Both the position numbers and the translations under genes were made by a program. From CAYPIE01 sp964410665 (GTDB lineage: Bacteria; Planctomycetota; Planctomycetia; Gemmatales; Gemmataceae), in NCBI GenBank assembly GCA_964410665.1, contig CAYPIE010000031.1, forward strand, positions 1 to 58,774: 58,774 bases of DNA, in the 5' to 3' direction. The notes below the pieces were generated by a model that was not told the DNA's origin, made no database searches, and saw only the letters and a list, made by a program, of their open reading frames with translations. Of this stretch, positions 26,824 through 36,082 are shown piece after piece (the stretch's first letter is position 1; each line of letters opens with the position of its first letter).

Positions 26824-28020
26824 ATGACCCAGCCTGACTGGCAAGCCGCCCGAGCGGCCATGATGCTTGACCCGACGATTATTCCTCTGAACACCGGTTC
26901 CTTTGGCGCTTCGCCCCGCCGTGTGTTTGCCAAAGCGGCGGAGGTGCGGGCCATGCTGGCTGCCAGTCCAACCACCTTCTTTATGCGTCGCCAACCCGCT
27001 TTACTATGGGAGGCCCGCTCCCGCCTGGCCGCGTTCCTCGGAACCGATCCACGCCGCCTCATGTTTGCCACCAATATCTCCAACGCCCTGAATTTGGTCG
27101 CCGCGGGACTCCCGTTATCCTCACCCGGCGAAATATTACTGACCGATCATGAATATCAAGCCATGGTCTGGCTCTGGGAGCTGACGGCCCGCAAACGGAA
27201 GCTGACCTTTCGCACTTTCGCCATCCCCGCGTTGCCCGAAGCACCCGGCGAGATCCTGGAGGCCTTTGAGCGAGCCATCACGCCACAAACCCGGTTGTTG
27301 TTTTTCAGTCATGTACTGTCGCCGAATGGAACGGTCCTACCCGCCAAAGAGATCTGTGCCTTAGCTCGCCGCAAAGGCGTTCTGAGTGTTGTCGATGGGG
27401 CGCATGCACCGGCGATGCTCCCGCTGAATATTGATGCGATTGATGCGGACTTCTATGCCGGGAACAATCATAAATGGCTGATGGCTCCGACCAACTCGGC
27501 CTTTCTGGTCATGCGGGCAGGCAACGAGGAGCTATTGCAGCCGCTCCAGATCAGCTGGGGTTGGCCGATCGAGCGACAGAATCGCTATGAACCGGACATT
27601 TTTGGTTCGACGCCGCGGATTCGCCATCTGGAAATGGAAGGGAGTCGGGACCCTTCGGCTTGGCTGGCAACCCCGGAGGCGATTGACTTCCAGAGCCAAC
27701 TCGGTTGGGAGGCGGTACGTGCCCGCCAGAAGGAACTGGGAGCGTATAGTCGTCAGGTGATTGGGGAGCGTTTCGCTTTGTCGCCAGCCACGCCCGGCAA
27801 CCCCGAACTCCATGGAGCAATGACCGCATTCTGGTTACCCGCAGGGCTTAACCCGGAAACGGTACGCCATCAGTTGTGGGATCGCCACAAAATCGAAGTC
27901 AACATTGTCGAACGACCGCACGGGGCGTTGCTGCGACTGAGTACGCATTTTTTCAACCAGACCTGGGAGATCGACCGGCTTGCCGAGGTGCTCCCCGAAG
28001 TGCTCGGCAGCGGGTTGTGA
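26824..28020 (+). CDS. class-V aminotransferase-fold PLP enzyme (isopenicillin N epimerase-like)
   Basis: 398 residues from the ATG at 26824; a TTG at 26800 is in frame but less likely. Fold-type I motifs: PLNTGSFGASPR at the start, FATNISNALNLV, VDGAHAPAMLPLNID, and NNHKWLMAP with Lys217 as the probable PLP Schiff-base lysine. This pattern is that of the CefD-like (isopenicillin N epimerase) branch of class V, whose members include epimerases, lyases and desulfurases. No beta-lactam genes are near, so the substrate is open. Transcribed away from fhcB; a kinase gene follows on the same strand. Confidence 0.92.
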   Translation: MTQPDWQAARAAMMLDPTIIPLNTGSFGASPRRVFAKAAEVRAMLAASPTTFFMRRQPALLWEARSRLAAFLGTDPRRLMFATNISNALNLVAAGLPLSSPGEILLTDHEYQAMVWLWELTARKRKLTFRTFAIPALPEAPGEILEAFERAITPQTRLLFFSHVLSPNGTVLPAKEICALARRKGVLSVVDGAHAPAMLPLNIDAIDADFYAGNNHKWLMAPTNSAFLVMRAGNEELLQPLQISWGWPIERQNRYEPDIFGSTPRIRHLEMEGSRDPSAWLATPEAIDFQSQLGWEAVRARQKELGAYSRQVIGERFALSPATPGNPELHGAMTAFWLPAGLNPETVRHQLWDRHKIEVNIVERPHGALLRLSTHFFNQTWEIDRLAEVLPEVLGSGL

Positions 28021-28096
28021 TTGCCGCAATATCGTTCTGGCGATACCTTGATCTAGAATGAGGCGACGCTTTCTCGACCTCCTGAGACAATCACGC

Positions 28097-30541
28097 ATGA
28101 ACCCACCAGCTCCGTTCCCGCCGACCAACTCGTTTGCGGGTCAGACTACCGGGATGACCTCAAAGTCGGAGTCGACGGCGTTGTTGCCCGAGATTCCCGG
28201 CTACGAACTGGTGTCCGAACTCGGGGAGGGGGGCTTCGGGGTTGTCTATCTGGCCCGGCAATTGGAGGCCGGGGGCCGGCTGGTCGCCTTGAAGATGATG
28301 CTGGCCGGCAGCCGGGCCAAGCCCGAAGAGGTACAACGCTTTCGTAGCGAGGCCGAGGCGGTGGCCGCCGTCAAGCATCCTCATGTGGTGGACATCTACG
28401 AAGTCGGCACCTGTGAAAACCGGCCCTTTTTTACCATGGAGTATGCCGAGGCCGGCACGCTAGCCGACCAGCTCCAGCCGGATCAACCCCTGCCGCCCCG
28501 GCAGGTAGCCCGGCTGGTGGAGCAGATTGCCCGCGGCGTGGCTGCAGCCCATGCCCAGGGGATTGTGCATCGCGATCTGAAACCCGCCAACGTGCTGATG
28601 CTTGCCGATGGGACCCCGAAGGTCAGTGACTTTGGTATCGCCAAACGCCTGGAAACCCAGGCCACCGGCTTAACCGTCACGGGGGAACGTTTTGGCACGC
28701 CGACCTACATGGCCCCGGAGCAGGCCGCCGGGGAGGCCAAGCGGGTCGGGCCTGCAGCCGATGTGTACGCGCTGGGCGTCCTGCTCTATCGTTTGTTGAC
28801 CGGCCACGAACCGTTTCGCGGCCCTGCGGGGATCGTTTTACTCCGCGTCCTCAACGAAGAAGTGAAAACGCTGCGCAAGGTCAACCCCAAGTTGCCCCGC
28901 GACTTGGAGGTGATTTGTCAGAAAGCCCTGAACAAGGATCCGGCCAAGCGCTATGTCGGTGCTGCCGAACTCGCCGAAGATCTCCGCCGCTGGCAGGCCA
29001 ACGAGCCGATCATTGCCCGGCCGGCGGGCCCCCTGGAACGCACAGTCAAGTGGGTCCAACGCAATCGTGGTCTGAGTGCTGGCCTGGCCGCGGCGGTCCT
29101 GGCCCTGGTGGCCGGGACACTGGTAGCCTGGTGGCAAGCCGACCTCGCCCATCAGGCACGCAACCTGGCCGAGCAGGAACGCAACCTTGCGCAGAAGCAA
29201 CGCAACCTGGCCGAGCAGGAACGCAACTTGGCCAACAAGCGACTGGCTCAGATTGAAGAACTCAATCAGATTTTTTTTGACATCTTCAAAGATCTCGACC
29301 CAAACGCCAAGGACAAACCGCTCAAGGAGTTGTTGGCCGATTGGCTAGTGGATGCCGCCAACAAGCTGAACCAGCAGTCGTTCAGTGACGTTTTGAAGAT
29401 CGCGGATTTGCAGCACCGCCTGGGGACCTCGCTCACCTACTTGGGCTATCCCGATAAAGCCATTCCGCTGTTCGAGAATGCCCTGGCCATCCGCCGAGAG
29501 GACCTCGGCGAAGCCGAGAGCAGCACGCTGCAAAGCCTCAACAACTTGGCCGTGTGCTACTATTCGACCAAGCAGTATGCCAAGGCATTACCCCTGTTTA
29601 CTGAGGCCCTCAAGGTCCGTGAGGACCAGTTGGGGCGGAATCACAAAGCCACCCTGAAAAGCCTGATCAATCTGGCCGCACTCTACTACCAAGCGGGGGA
29701 CCCCGAGAAAGCACTACAGCTGTTCGAAGAGGCGTGCCAGCGGCTCAAGGTTCATTTCCCCGCCGATGATCCTCTCTTGCTGACCAGCCAAAACAACCTG
29801 GCGTTGTGCTACAAAGACACGCAGCAATTCGATAAGGCTTTGCCCCTATTCGAAGAGACCCTACGACGGCGCCGGAACAAGCTCGGCGAGCAGAATCTCG
29901 AAACCTTGCTGAGTCTGCAGAACCTGGCGGATGCCTACCGCGAGCTCGGCCGCTGGGAAGAGGCGCTCGAACTGCACCAGCAGGCATTTGACCGACGTGT
30001 GGCCCGGCTCGGCCCCGATCACAGCGACACCCTGATTAGTATGCACGACCTGGCCCGGGACTATCTTTGCACCGGACAGTGCACCCAGGCGATCGCCTTA
30101 TTCGAGGACACCCTCCAACTGCACCGAACCAAGTACGGTAAGAAGCATCGCCAAACTCTGATGCCCATGCTCGGCCTGGCCGAGAGCTATCTGGCCTGCG
30201 GCCAGCGGCACAAGGCCGAAGCGATATTGCGGCGATGTCTCGAACTGTGTCAAGCAACCCAGCCCGATCAATGGAGTACCTTTACCGCCATGACGCTGTT
30301 AGGAGGCAGTCTGCTCGACCAACAGCGCTATGCCGAGGCCGAGCCCCTCCTGGTCCAGGGATATCACGGCATGGACCAGCGGCTGGACTCGATCCCATGG
30401 TCCCGCCGGGCTCATCTGAGCCAAGCCGCCGGTTGGCTCATCGAGTTATCCGCCGCCCTCGGCCGTCCCGATCAAGTTCCACGTTGGCAGGCAGAAAGAG
30501 ACCGGCTCCGTACCTTGCTCGCACAAGTGCAAGTGGATTGA
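28097..30541 (+). CDS. membrane Ser/Thr protein kinase with TPR repeats and heptad stalk
   Basis: 814 residues from the ATG at 28097; an in-frame ATG at 28058 is equally possible, as neither has a clear ribosome-binding site. Kinase domain: ELGEGGFGVVYLA, VALKMM, IVHRDLKPANVL, VSDFGIAKRL, MAPEQAAGE. A transmembrane helix (LAAAVLALVAGTLVAWW) is followed by four heptads of the form RNLAxxx (DNA 29159-29242), predicting a parallel coiled coil, then TPR repeats to the end. The C-terminal region is paralogous to the kinase at 22203. A second kinase starts 39 bases downstream, so the two are probably co-expressed. Ligand and targets are unknown. Confidence 0.92.
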   Translation: MNPPAPFPPTNSFAGQTTGMTSKSESTALLPEIPGYELVSELGEGGFGVVYLARQLEAGGRLVALKMMLAGSRAKPEEVQRFRSEAEAVAAVKHPHVVDIYEVGTCENRPFFTMEYAEAGTLADQLQPDQPLPPRQVARLVEQIARGVAAAHAQGIVHRDLKPANVLMLADGTPKVSDFGIAKRLETQATGLTVTGERFGTPTYMAPEQAAGEAKRVGPAADVYALGVLLYRLLTGHEPFRGPAGIVLLRVLNEEVKTLRKVNPKLPRDLEVICQKALNKDPAKRYVGAAELAEDLRRWQANEPIIARPAGPLERTVKWVQRNRGLSAGLAAAVLALVAGTLVAWWQADLAHQARNLAEQERNLAQKQRNLAEQERNLANKRLAQIEELNQIFFDIFKDLDPNAKDKPLKELLADWLVDAANKLNQQSFSDVLKIADLQHRLGTSLTYLGYPDKAIPLFENALAIRREDLGEAESSTLQSLNNLAVCYYSTKQYAKALPLFTEALKVREDQLGRNHKATLKSLINLAALYYQAGDPEKALQLFEEACQRLKVHFPADDPLLLTSQNNLALCYKDTQQFDKALPLFEETLRRRRNKLGEQNLETLLSLQNLADAYRELGRWEEALELHQQAFDRRVARLGPDHSDTLISMHDLARDYLCTGQCTQAIALFEDTLQLHRTKYGKKHRQTLMPMLGLAESYLACGQRHKAEAILRRCLELCQATQPDQWSTFTAMTLLGGSLLDQQRYAEAEPLLVQGYHGMDQRLDSIPWSRRAHLSQAAGWLIELSAALGRPDQVPRWQAERDRLRTLLAQVQVD
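29159..29242 (+). repeat. four tandem 21-base repeats encoding coiled-coil heptads
   Basis: Units at 29159, 29180, 29201 and 29222 encode RNLAEQE, RNLAQKQ, RNLAEQE and RNLANKR. Units 1 and 3 are identical at the DNA level, which suggests recent duplication of a 42-base pair of heptads. They lie just after the transmembrane helix of the kinase. Confidence 0.9.
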
Positions 30542-30580
30542 TGCTGTGACCAACTATCTGTACTGGTACAGGCTTGTCGC

Positions 30581-31936
30581 ATGACCGCCTCGAAGCTCGT
30601 GACCGAACCCACTCCCGAATTGCTCGCCGAGCTGGCCATGCTACGGGCTGAGTCGGCCCCTCTCCCGCTCGACGAGCTCCTGGCCGATCAACGGCGTCGC
30701 TGGCAAGCTGGCCAGCCGATCGGGGTGGAAGTTTACCGCTTCGCCTTCCCTCCGTTACACGATGATCCAAGCAGTACCATGCAGCTGATCATCGCCGAAT
30801 GGCGGTTGCGCCAGGCGGTGGGCAACCCCCTTGGTCTCGAGGAGTACCGTCAGCGGTTCCCCGACTTGGCCGAGACATTGACACCGCAACTCTGGCTGAC
30901 GCATGTCGATCATCCCGCCACTACCCCGTTCGTCCGGCCGGCTCCCAGCGACGTGACCGAGCCCGAGACCATCGCGCGGCTCAGCCAAAAGGGCACCAAG
31001 CATGACACCTCGCCAATGCTGGTCAGCGAGAGTCGTTCCGAGCATGCCCAACCCGGCCGTCCCCTAGCCCAGTTTCGCTTGCTCCGCGTGCTTGGCGAGG
31101 GTGGCATGGGCATTGTCTACGAGGCCGAGGATACCAAGCTTCGCGTCCGCCGTGCCGTCAAACTCTTGCGACCGCATCTGGCCGCGCGTTCCGATTGCCG
31201 CAAACGGTTTTTACGCGAAGCGCGAGCCATGGCCCGCGTGGAACACGAACGGATCATCCCCATCTACGAAGCCGATGAGGTGGCTGAGGGCCCCTATCTG
31301 GTGATGCCGCTGTTAAGTGGCGAAACATTGCGCGATCGCCTCCGCCGCCCACCTCCGTTGCCGCCGGCGGAGATCTTCCGGCTGGCGAGCCAAATTGTCG
31401 AAGGTCTGGCTGCCGCACACGCCGGTGATCTGGTCCATCGGGATATCAAACCGAGTAACATCTGGCTCAAGTCGAACCATGACCAGCCTCCTCAGGTGAT
31501 CCTCCTTGATTTTGGGCTGGCCCGGGCCGCCAATCCGGAAGGGACTTCGTTACTCTCCGATCCTGGGACGATTATGGGGACGGTGGGCTACATGGCGCCG
31601 GAACAGGCCATGGGCGAGGAAATTGATCACCGGGCCGATCTCTTCGCGTTGGGCTGTGTACTGTTCGAGATGACCACCGGGCATGGGCCCTATCATAGCA
31701 CCGACACCTGGGCCAGTATTTCCCGACTGATGTATGATCCGCCGCCCCGGATCGAACGGGCTCGCGTTGACCTGCCGGAAAGGCTGATCGGTCTGATCCA
31801 TGATCTCATGCACCGCGATCCGAACCGCCGGCCCGCCAGCATCCAAGAGGTGGCCACCCGCTTGCAAGCCGCGCAGGTGGAGCCTCCAGGGCGAGCCACG
31901 CCCAACCGCCGCTGGTGGAATTGGTGGCGGCATTGA
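30581..31936 (+). CDS. soluble Ser/Thr protein kinase
   Basis: 451 residues. The N-terminal ~160 residues include a planctomycete-type region ending in LEEYRQRFPDLAETL. The kinase domain runs from about 165 to 430: LGEGGMGIVYEA (Gly loop), RAVKLL (Lys), VHRDIKPSNIWL (catalytic loop), LLDFGLARA (DFG) and MAPEQAMGE. There is no transmembrane helix, and the protein ends soon after the kinase domain with a Trp-rich tail (RRWWNWWRH). It starts 39 bases after the kinase-TPR gene. It may act on, or be activated by, its membrane neighbour; this is inferred from position only. Confidence 0.92.
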   Translation: MTASKLVTEPTPELLAELAMLRAESAPLPLDELLADQRRRWQAGQPIGVEVYRFAFPPLHDDPSSTMQLIIAEWRLRQAVGNPLGLEEYRQRFPDLAETLTPQLWLTHVDHPATTPFVRPAPSDVTEPETIARLSQKGTKHDTSPMLVSESRSEHAQPGRPLAQFRLLRVLGEGGMGIVYEAEDTKLRVRRAVKLLRPHLAARSDCRKRFLREARAMARVEHERIIPIYEADEVAEGPYLVMPLLSGETLRDRLRRPPPLPPAEIFRLASQIVEGLAAAHAGDLVHRDIKPSNIWLKSNHDQPPQVILLDFGLARAANPEGTSLLSDPGTIMGTVGYMAPEQAMGEEIDHRADLFALGCVLFEMTTGHGPYHSTDTWASISRLMYDPPPRIERARVDLPERLIGLIHDLMHRDPNRRPASIQEVATRLQAAQVEPPGRATPNRRWWNWWRH

Positions 31937-32067
31937 CCCTCAACAACCATGCCGCTCGAGGAATGCTCAGGAGCACCTCCACGGCTGCTCTCAGCGCAAG
32001 CCATTGTCCTGGACACCATTCATCCGCTAAAACCATCTTAGGCATTGTTCATCCACCGGGAGTCGCC

Positions 32068-33135
32068 ATGCGCTTGCTAGTCTGGCTGACCGCCATCCTG
32101 CTCGTATTGCCCAAGCCGTGCCCCGTTGCTGGGCAAGATCTCGATCAGCACGAGCCGTTCCAAAACGCCATCGATCGGGGGCTTGAGTACCTTCATCTCC
32201 ATCAGAATAGTGATGGTTCCTGGACCGCAGGCGATAACCAAGGTCGGGACCCGGCGATCACCGCCTTGTGCGTCATGGCCTTTCTCTCGGCCGGACATGT
32301 CCCCGGGGAAGGCCCCTACGCAGAAACCGTCCGAAAAGGCATCACCTATGTCATGGGCACGCAATTGCGTAACGGGCTGATCTGCCGGCCCAACGCCGGT
32401 AACATTGAAATGTATTCGCATGGCATCTGCACTCTGATGCTGGCCGAGGCCGTCGGGCTGATGCCTGAGACCAGTGCCAAACCGCTACGCAAGCAGCTGG
32501 CCATGGCCATCGAGGTGATCCTGTCGGCCCAGCGGCAGCGCGGCCGGGACAAGGGCGGCTGGCGCTACCAGCGCCGCGGTTCGGATGCCGATATTAGCGT
32601 GACCGGCTGGCAAGTCATGGCCTTGCGGGCCGCCCGCAATGTCGGCTGTGATGTGCCCCCCGAACGCATCGATCAGGCCGTGGCCTACATTCAGAAATGC
32701 TTTGATCGCCGCACCGGAGGCTACCGTTACCAAATCCATAACCGCCGCGTCACGGTGGCCTGTACGGGTACCAGTATCCTGGCCTTAGAACTGTGCGGCA
32801 AGCAATATCATCGTTCACCCGAGGCCCTACGTGCCGGCGACTACATCAAACGGACGCCCTTGTTGCCCCGGCAAAATCACTTCTTTTACGGCATTTACTA
32901 CACTGCTCAGGCGATGTTTCAACTAGGGGATGGCTTCTGGAAAGACTATCGCCCCATCTTGCACACGTTGTTGCTTCAGGAGTTGCCCCAACGAGCCAAT
33001 GGGTCCTGGCGAGGGCGTGGCTGGGATGATCGTAGCTTTGGCCCCAATTATTGTACCGCCATGGCCATCCTGGCACTGACGGTCGAATATCGCTTCTTAC
33101 CCATCTATCAGCGGGGCAAGGATACTGCAGAATAA
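32068..33135 (+). CDS. secreted squalene-cyclase/prenyltransferase-fold protein
   Basis: 355 residues from the ATG at 32068; the frame is open upstream to 31915, but this start gives a clear Sec signal peptide (LLVWLTAILLVLPKPCPVAG). The mature part is an (alpha/alpha) barrel of the prenyltransferase/squalene oxidase type, with repeated QW-like units: LHQNSDGSWTAG, RDKGGWRYQ, DRRTGGYRYQ and RANGSWRGRGWD. It lacks the DxDD motif of true hopene cyclases, so a cyclase activity is unlikely. Such exported proteins are common in Planctomycetes with no known role. A loose promoter-like pair (TTGTCC 32004, TAAAAC 32028, spacing 18) lies upstream. Confidence 0.85.
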   Translation: MRLLVWLTAILLVLPKPCPVAGQDLDQHEPFQNAIDRGLEYLHLHQNSDGSWTAGDNQGRDPAITALCVMAFLSAGHVPGEGPYAETVRKGITYVMGTQLRNGLICRPNAGNIEMYSHGICTLMLAEAVGLMPETSAKPLRKQLAMAIEVILSAQRQRGRDKGGWRYQRRGSDADISVTGWQVMALRAARNVGCDVPPERIDQAVAYIQKCFDRRTGGYRYQIHNRRVTVACTGTSILALELCGKQYHRSPEALRAGDYIKRTPLLPRQNHFFYGIYYTAQAMFQLGDGFWKDYRPILHTLLLQELPQRANGSWRGRGWDDRSFGPNYCTAMAILALTVEYRFLPIYQRGKDTAE

Positions 33136-33159
33136 AACGGTTTTTCGACTACCTTCGGC

Positions 33160-33188
33160 TTGAGACGGGTGCGGGGCTTCGCTATCCT
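33160..33188 (+). promoter_or_regulatory. candidate sigma-70 promoter of pyk
   Basis: TTGAGA (33160-33165, five of six) and TATCCT (33183-33188, four of six) are exactly 17 bases apart and lie 42 bases before the pyruvate kinase start. This is the best promoter-like pair I found in the window. Confidence 0.45.
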
Positions 33189-33229
33189 GCCGGCGGGTTC
33201 ATTCCTCATCCTATCGAGGTCGGGTAAGC

Positions 33230-34675
33230 ATGCATCGACGCCGTACCCGCATTGTCGCCACCTTGGGTCCGGCCACCGATTCGCCCCAGGTGCTCTATGG
33301 CATCCTAGACGCCGGCGTGGACGTGGCCCGGATCAACTTTTCTCACGGCAGCGTCCGCGAGCATCGCCAACGGATTGCCGATTTCCGCACCGCCGCCCGC
33401 GAACGAGGACGGATCGTCGCCGTGCTGGCCGATCTGCCCGGACCCAAGCTACGCGTCCGTGCCCTGGAGCCTCAGCACCTGCACCCCGATACCGAAATCG
33501 CCTTCGCCTGTGATGAAGACGCCCCCACCCATGCGTTGCGACTTACCGAGCCCGAAGTCTTGCATGAGGTGCAGGCCGGCCACCGCATCCTGCTCGACGA
33601 TGGCCGGCTTCAACTTGAAGCGGTACGGTTCGAACCTAGCCAGTTGATCGCCCGGGTTACGGTCGGTGGTCCGCTATTGCCCAATAAGGGCATCAATCTC
33701 CCCGACACCCCCATGTCGATCCCGGCCTTGACGCCGCGCGACCGCGAGGCCATCCCCGTGGCAGTCGAAGCAGGCGTCGACTGGTTTGCCCTGTCGTTTG
33801 TCCGCGGCCCGGAAGCCGCCAACGAAGTCCGCGCCGAGATCGAACGCTACAGCACACCCCTGCCGGTCTTGGCAAAAATCGAACGTCCCGAGGCAGTCGA
33901 GGCCGCCGAGGACATCATCCGCGTCTTTGATGGCATTATGGTCGCCCGCGGCGATCTGGGAGTGGAAATCCCCCTCGAACGCGTCCCCATCGTCCAGAAA
34001 CAACTGATTCGTCTGGCCCGCACCGCCGGGAAACCCGTGGTGACCGCCACCGACATGCTCGACTCGATGCGGCAAAATCCCCGGCCGACGCGCGCTGAGG
34101 CCAGTGATGTCGCCAACGCCATTTACGACGGAACCGATGCGGTGATGCTCTCGGGCGAAACCGCCGTCGGGGAGCATCCGGTGGCCGCGGTCGCGTGCAT
34201 GCACCGCATCGCCCTGGAAACCGAGGCCCACCTCGCCGCCATTCAAGATCGCTTTCCCGTCGAACGCCTGCCCGAAAGCCAAGACGGCTTGGACGAAGCG
34301 ATTACCCGGACCGCCTGCGCGCTAGCCCGTGAGACCGGCGCGGAAGCGATCATTACGCCAACCTTATCCGGACGCACGGCGCGACTGTTGGCACGCCATC
34401 GCCCCTGGGCCCGCATCATTGCTCCAGCTCCGCAGGAAACCATCGTCCGCCAAATGGCGCTGATCTGGGGACTCTGGCCGGTGTGGATGCCCGAGCAGCT
34501 CCAGCTGGGTGCCGGTCGCCTCGAGGCCGCGGTCCGCTCCGCCTTTGCGGCGGGAGCGGTACGTGCCGGGGAACGCGTCGTCGTGCTCGCCGGCCACCCG
34601 CTCGAGGGCGGCGAACGCTTACCCACCTTACGGGTCCTGAAAATTGGTGAGAATGGGCGGATGCGCGAGCCGTAA
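33230..34675 (+). CDS. pyk: pyruvate kinase
   Basis: 481 residues, standard length. It converts phosphoenolpyruvate and ADP to pyruvate and ATP, the last step of glycolysis. Motifs: RRTRIVATLGPAT at the start, DVARINFSHGS, ADLPGPKLRV, and the active-site block LAKIERPEAVE (catalytic Lys and Glu) leading to MVARGDLGVEIP, then KPVVTATDMLDSM. The C-terminal allosteric domain (about 350-481) is present and divergent. It is followed 31 bases later by a membrane protein gene on the same strand. A well-spaced promoter candidate lies upstream. Confidence 0.97.
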   Translation: MHRRRTRIVATLGPATDSPQVLYGILDAGVDVARINFSHGSVREHRQRIADFRTAARERGRIVAVLADLPGPKLRVRALEPQHLHPDTEIAFACDEDAPTHALRLTEPEVLHEVQAGHRILLDDGRLQLEAVRFEPSQLIARVTVGGPLLPNKGINLPDTPMSIPALTPRDREAIPVAVEAGVDWFALSFVRGPEAANEVRAEIERYSTPLPVLAKIERPEAVEAAEDIIRVFDGIMVARGDLGVEIPLERVPIVQKQLIRLARTAGKPVVTATDMLDSMRQNPRPTRAEASDVANAIYDGTDAVMLSGETAVGEHPVAAVACMHRIALETEAHLAAIQDRFPVERLPESQDGLDEAITRTACALARETGAEAIITPTLSGRTARLLARHRPWARIIAPAPQETIVRQMALIWGLWPVWMPEQLQLGAGRLEAAVRSAFAAGAVRAGERVVVLAGHPLEGGERLPTLRVLKIGENGRMREP

Positions 34676-34706
34676 CCGCCGCCCCCGGCACGATTCGGAA
34701 CTCTTC

Positions 34707-35792
34707 ATGGCCAACCCTCGAATCAACTCCCTGGATCAATTTCGTGGCTACACCGTCACGGGCATGTTCCTGGTCAACTTCTTGGGTGCCTACACGGTGA
34801 TGCCGCTTCTGTTGAAGCATAAAAACAACTTTTGTAGCTATGCCGATACCATTATGCCTCAATTCTTCTTTGCGGTGGGCATGGCGTACCGGCTAACCTA
34901 TCTGCGTCGCCGCGACCGGGATGGCGTGTGGCGTGCACGAGGCATGCTGATCCAGCGCTGCCTAGGATTGTTGTTATTAGGGCTGGTAATCTATGGCGTC
35001 GATGTGCAGGTACAGACTTGGACAGAACTGGAGGCGCTCGGCTGGCGGGGCTTTCTGACTCAGGCTTTCGAGCGAAGCTACTTTCAAACCCTGGTACACA
35101 TCGCCATCACGTCGCTCTGGGTGCTGCCGGTCATCGCCAGCGGTATCGGCACTCGGATTTGCTACGCACTATTCTCCGCGTGTTTGCATGTGGCGCTGTC
35201 CAAAGCGGGGTATTACGACTGGGTCATGCAGCGGCCAGGAATCGATGGTGGCCCGCTGGGTTTTCTGACCTGGACCATCCCCTTACTGTTTGGCTCGCTG
35301 GCCTATGACGTGGTGGTCGACCATCGCCCCTGGGCAGCCGCCTGGCGGTTGCTCCTGGCCGGGAGCAGCCTGTGTGTGGTCGGCTATCTGCTTTCCTGCA
35401 TCGGCCAGATCAGCCCGGGAGTGCCCGCCGAGCAGTGGCTGGTCGCGGCCCCGTTTGTGCCACCCAGCACAACCAGCGATTTGTGGACCATGAGCCAACG
35501 GGCGGGCAGTGTGAGTTACCAAACCTTCGCCGCCGGATTCGCTGGCGTGATCTATGCGGGATTTGTCGTGCTCAGTGACCGCTGGCGGTTTCAGTTACCC
35601 CTGTTTACCACCCTGGGCACTAATGCGCTGGCTGCTTATTTGATCCATGGGCTGGTCGAACAAAGGATCGGCCAGTTTACCCCGACGGATACACCGCTCT
35701 GGTATGTACTGACGATGTTTGGAGTTTTCTTCGCCATCACCTGGTTCTTGGTCCGTTACCTCGAACGCAACCAGATCTATTTGCGGCTTTAG
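34707..35792 (+). CDS. multi-pass membrane protein, HGSNAT/DUF5009-like acyltransferase family
   Basis: 361 residues from the ATG at 34707 (the frame opens at 34644, but MANPRINSLDQFRGYT is the family-like start). The N-terminal motif LDQFRGYTVTGMFLVNF resembles the 'D-x-(F/L)-R-G' start of heparan-alpha-glucosaminide N-acetyltransferase-like proteins (DUF1624/DUF5009). About ten hydrophobic helices follow. Family members transfer acetyl groups to sugars across a membrane, and the conserved His near TM2 is hard to place here, so activity is uncertain. It may be co-transcribed with pyk. Confidence 0.8.
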   Translation: MANPRINSLDQFRGYTVTGMFLVNFLGAYTVMPLLLKHKNNFCSYADTIMPQFFFAVGMAYRLTYLRRRDRDGVWRARGMLIQRCLGLLLLGLVIYGVDVQVQTWTELEALGWRGFLTQAFERSYFQTLVHIAITSLWVLPVIASGIGTRICYALFSACLHVALSKAGYYDWVMQRPGIDGGPLGFLTWTIPLLFGSLAYDVVVDHRPWAAAWRLLLAGSSLCVVGYLLSCIGQISPGVPAEQWLVAAPFVPPSTTSDLWTMSQRAGSVSYQTFAAGFAGVIYAGFVVLSDRWRFQLPLFTTLGTNALAAYLIHGLVEQRIGQFTPTDTPLWYVLTMFGVFFAITWFLVRYLERNQIYLRL

Positions 35793-35806
35793 AGCGGAGA
35801 CCGAGG

Positions 35807-35980
35807 TTAGCGCTGCGTGGATTCTTCCGGTTCGGTCCACCACGGACTCAAGCAGTGAATCTTGTAGAGAAGCTTGGCGCGATCCTCGGGCTTGGTAGTG
35901 GTGGCCAATTTGGCCTTGAGTTTGCGCATCTTCTGCTTGCGGTGATAACGGCGACGCAGTTCCTGTTGACGCTCAACCAT
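35807..35980 (-). CDS. small basic protein of planctomycete type
   Basis: 57 residues starting at the ATG complementary to 35978-35980. The sequence is strongly basic and helical: MVERQQELRRRYHRKQKMRK, then a short linker and a tail ending CLSPWWTEPEE. The first half resembles short Arg/Lys-rich planctomycete proteins that I recall under DUF6800, but I cannot verify the family. The composition suggests RNA or ribosome contact; this is inference. It is transcribed divergently from the gene at 36083. Confidence 0.6.
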   Translation of the reverse strand: MVERQQELRRRYHRKQKMRKLKAKLATTTKPEDRAKLLYKIHCLSPWWTEPEESTQR

Positions 35981-36082
35981 CGATCGGTTCCTAGTCGGTA
36001 GATTGTCGAGAATATATTTGCCCACGATAGCGGTCGACTCGGATCTTGACAAGCGCTTCCGCGAGCGGGAAGGAGGCTCTCG

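Noticed and set aside
29159..29242. A CRISPR or minisatellite array.
   Set aside because: The repeats are directly adjacent, in frame and encode heptads, with no spacers.
32068..33135. A true squalene-hopene cyclase.
   Set aside because: It is about half the usual length, carries a signal peptide and lacks the DxDD catalytic motif.
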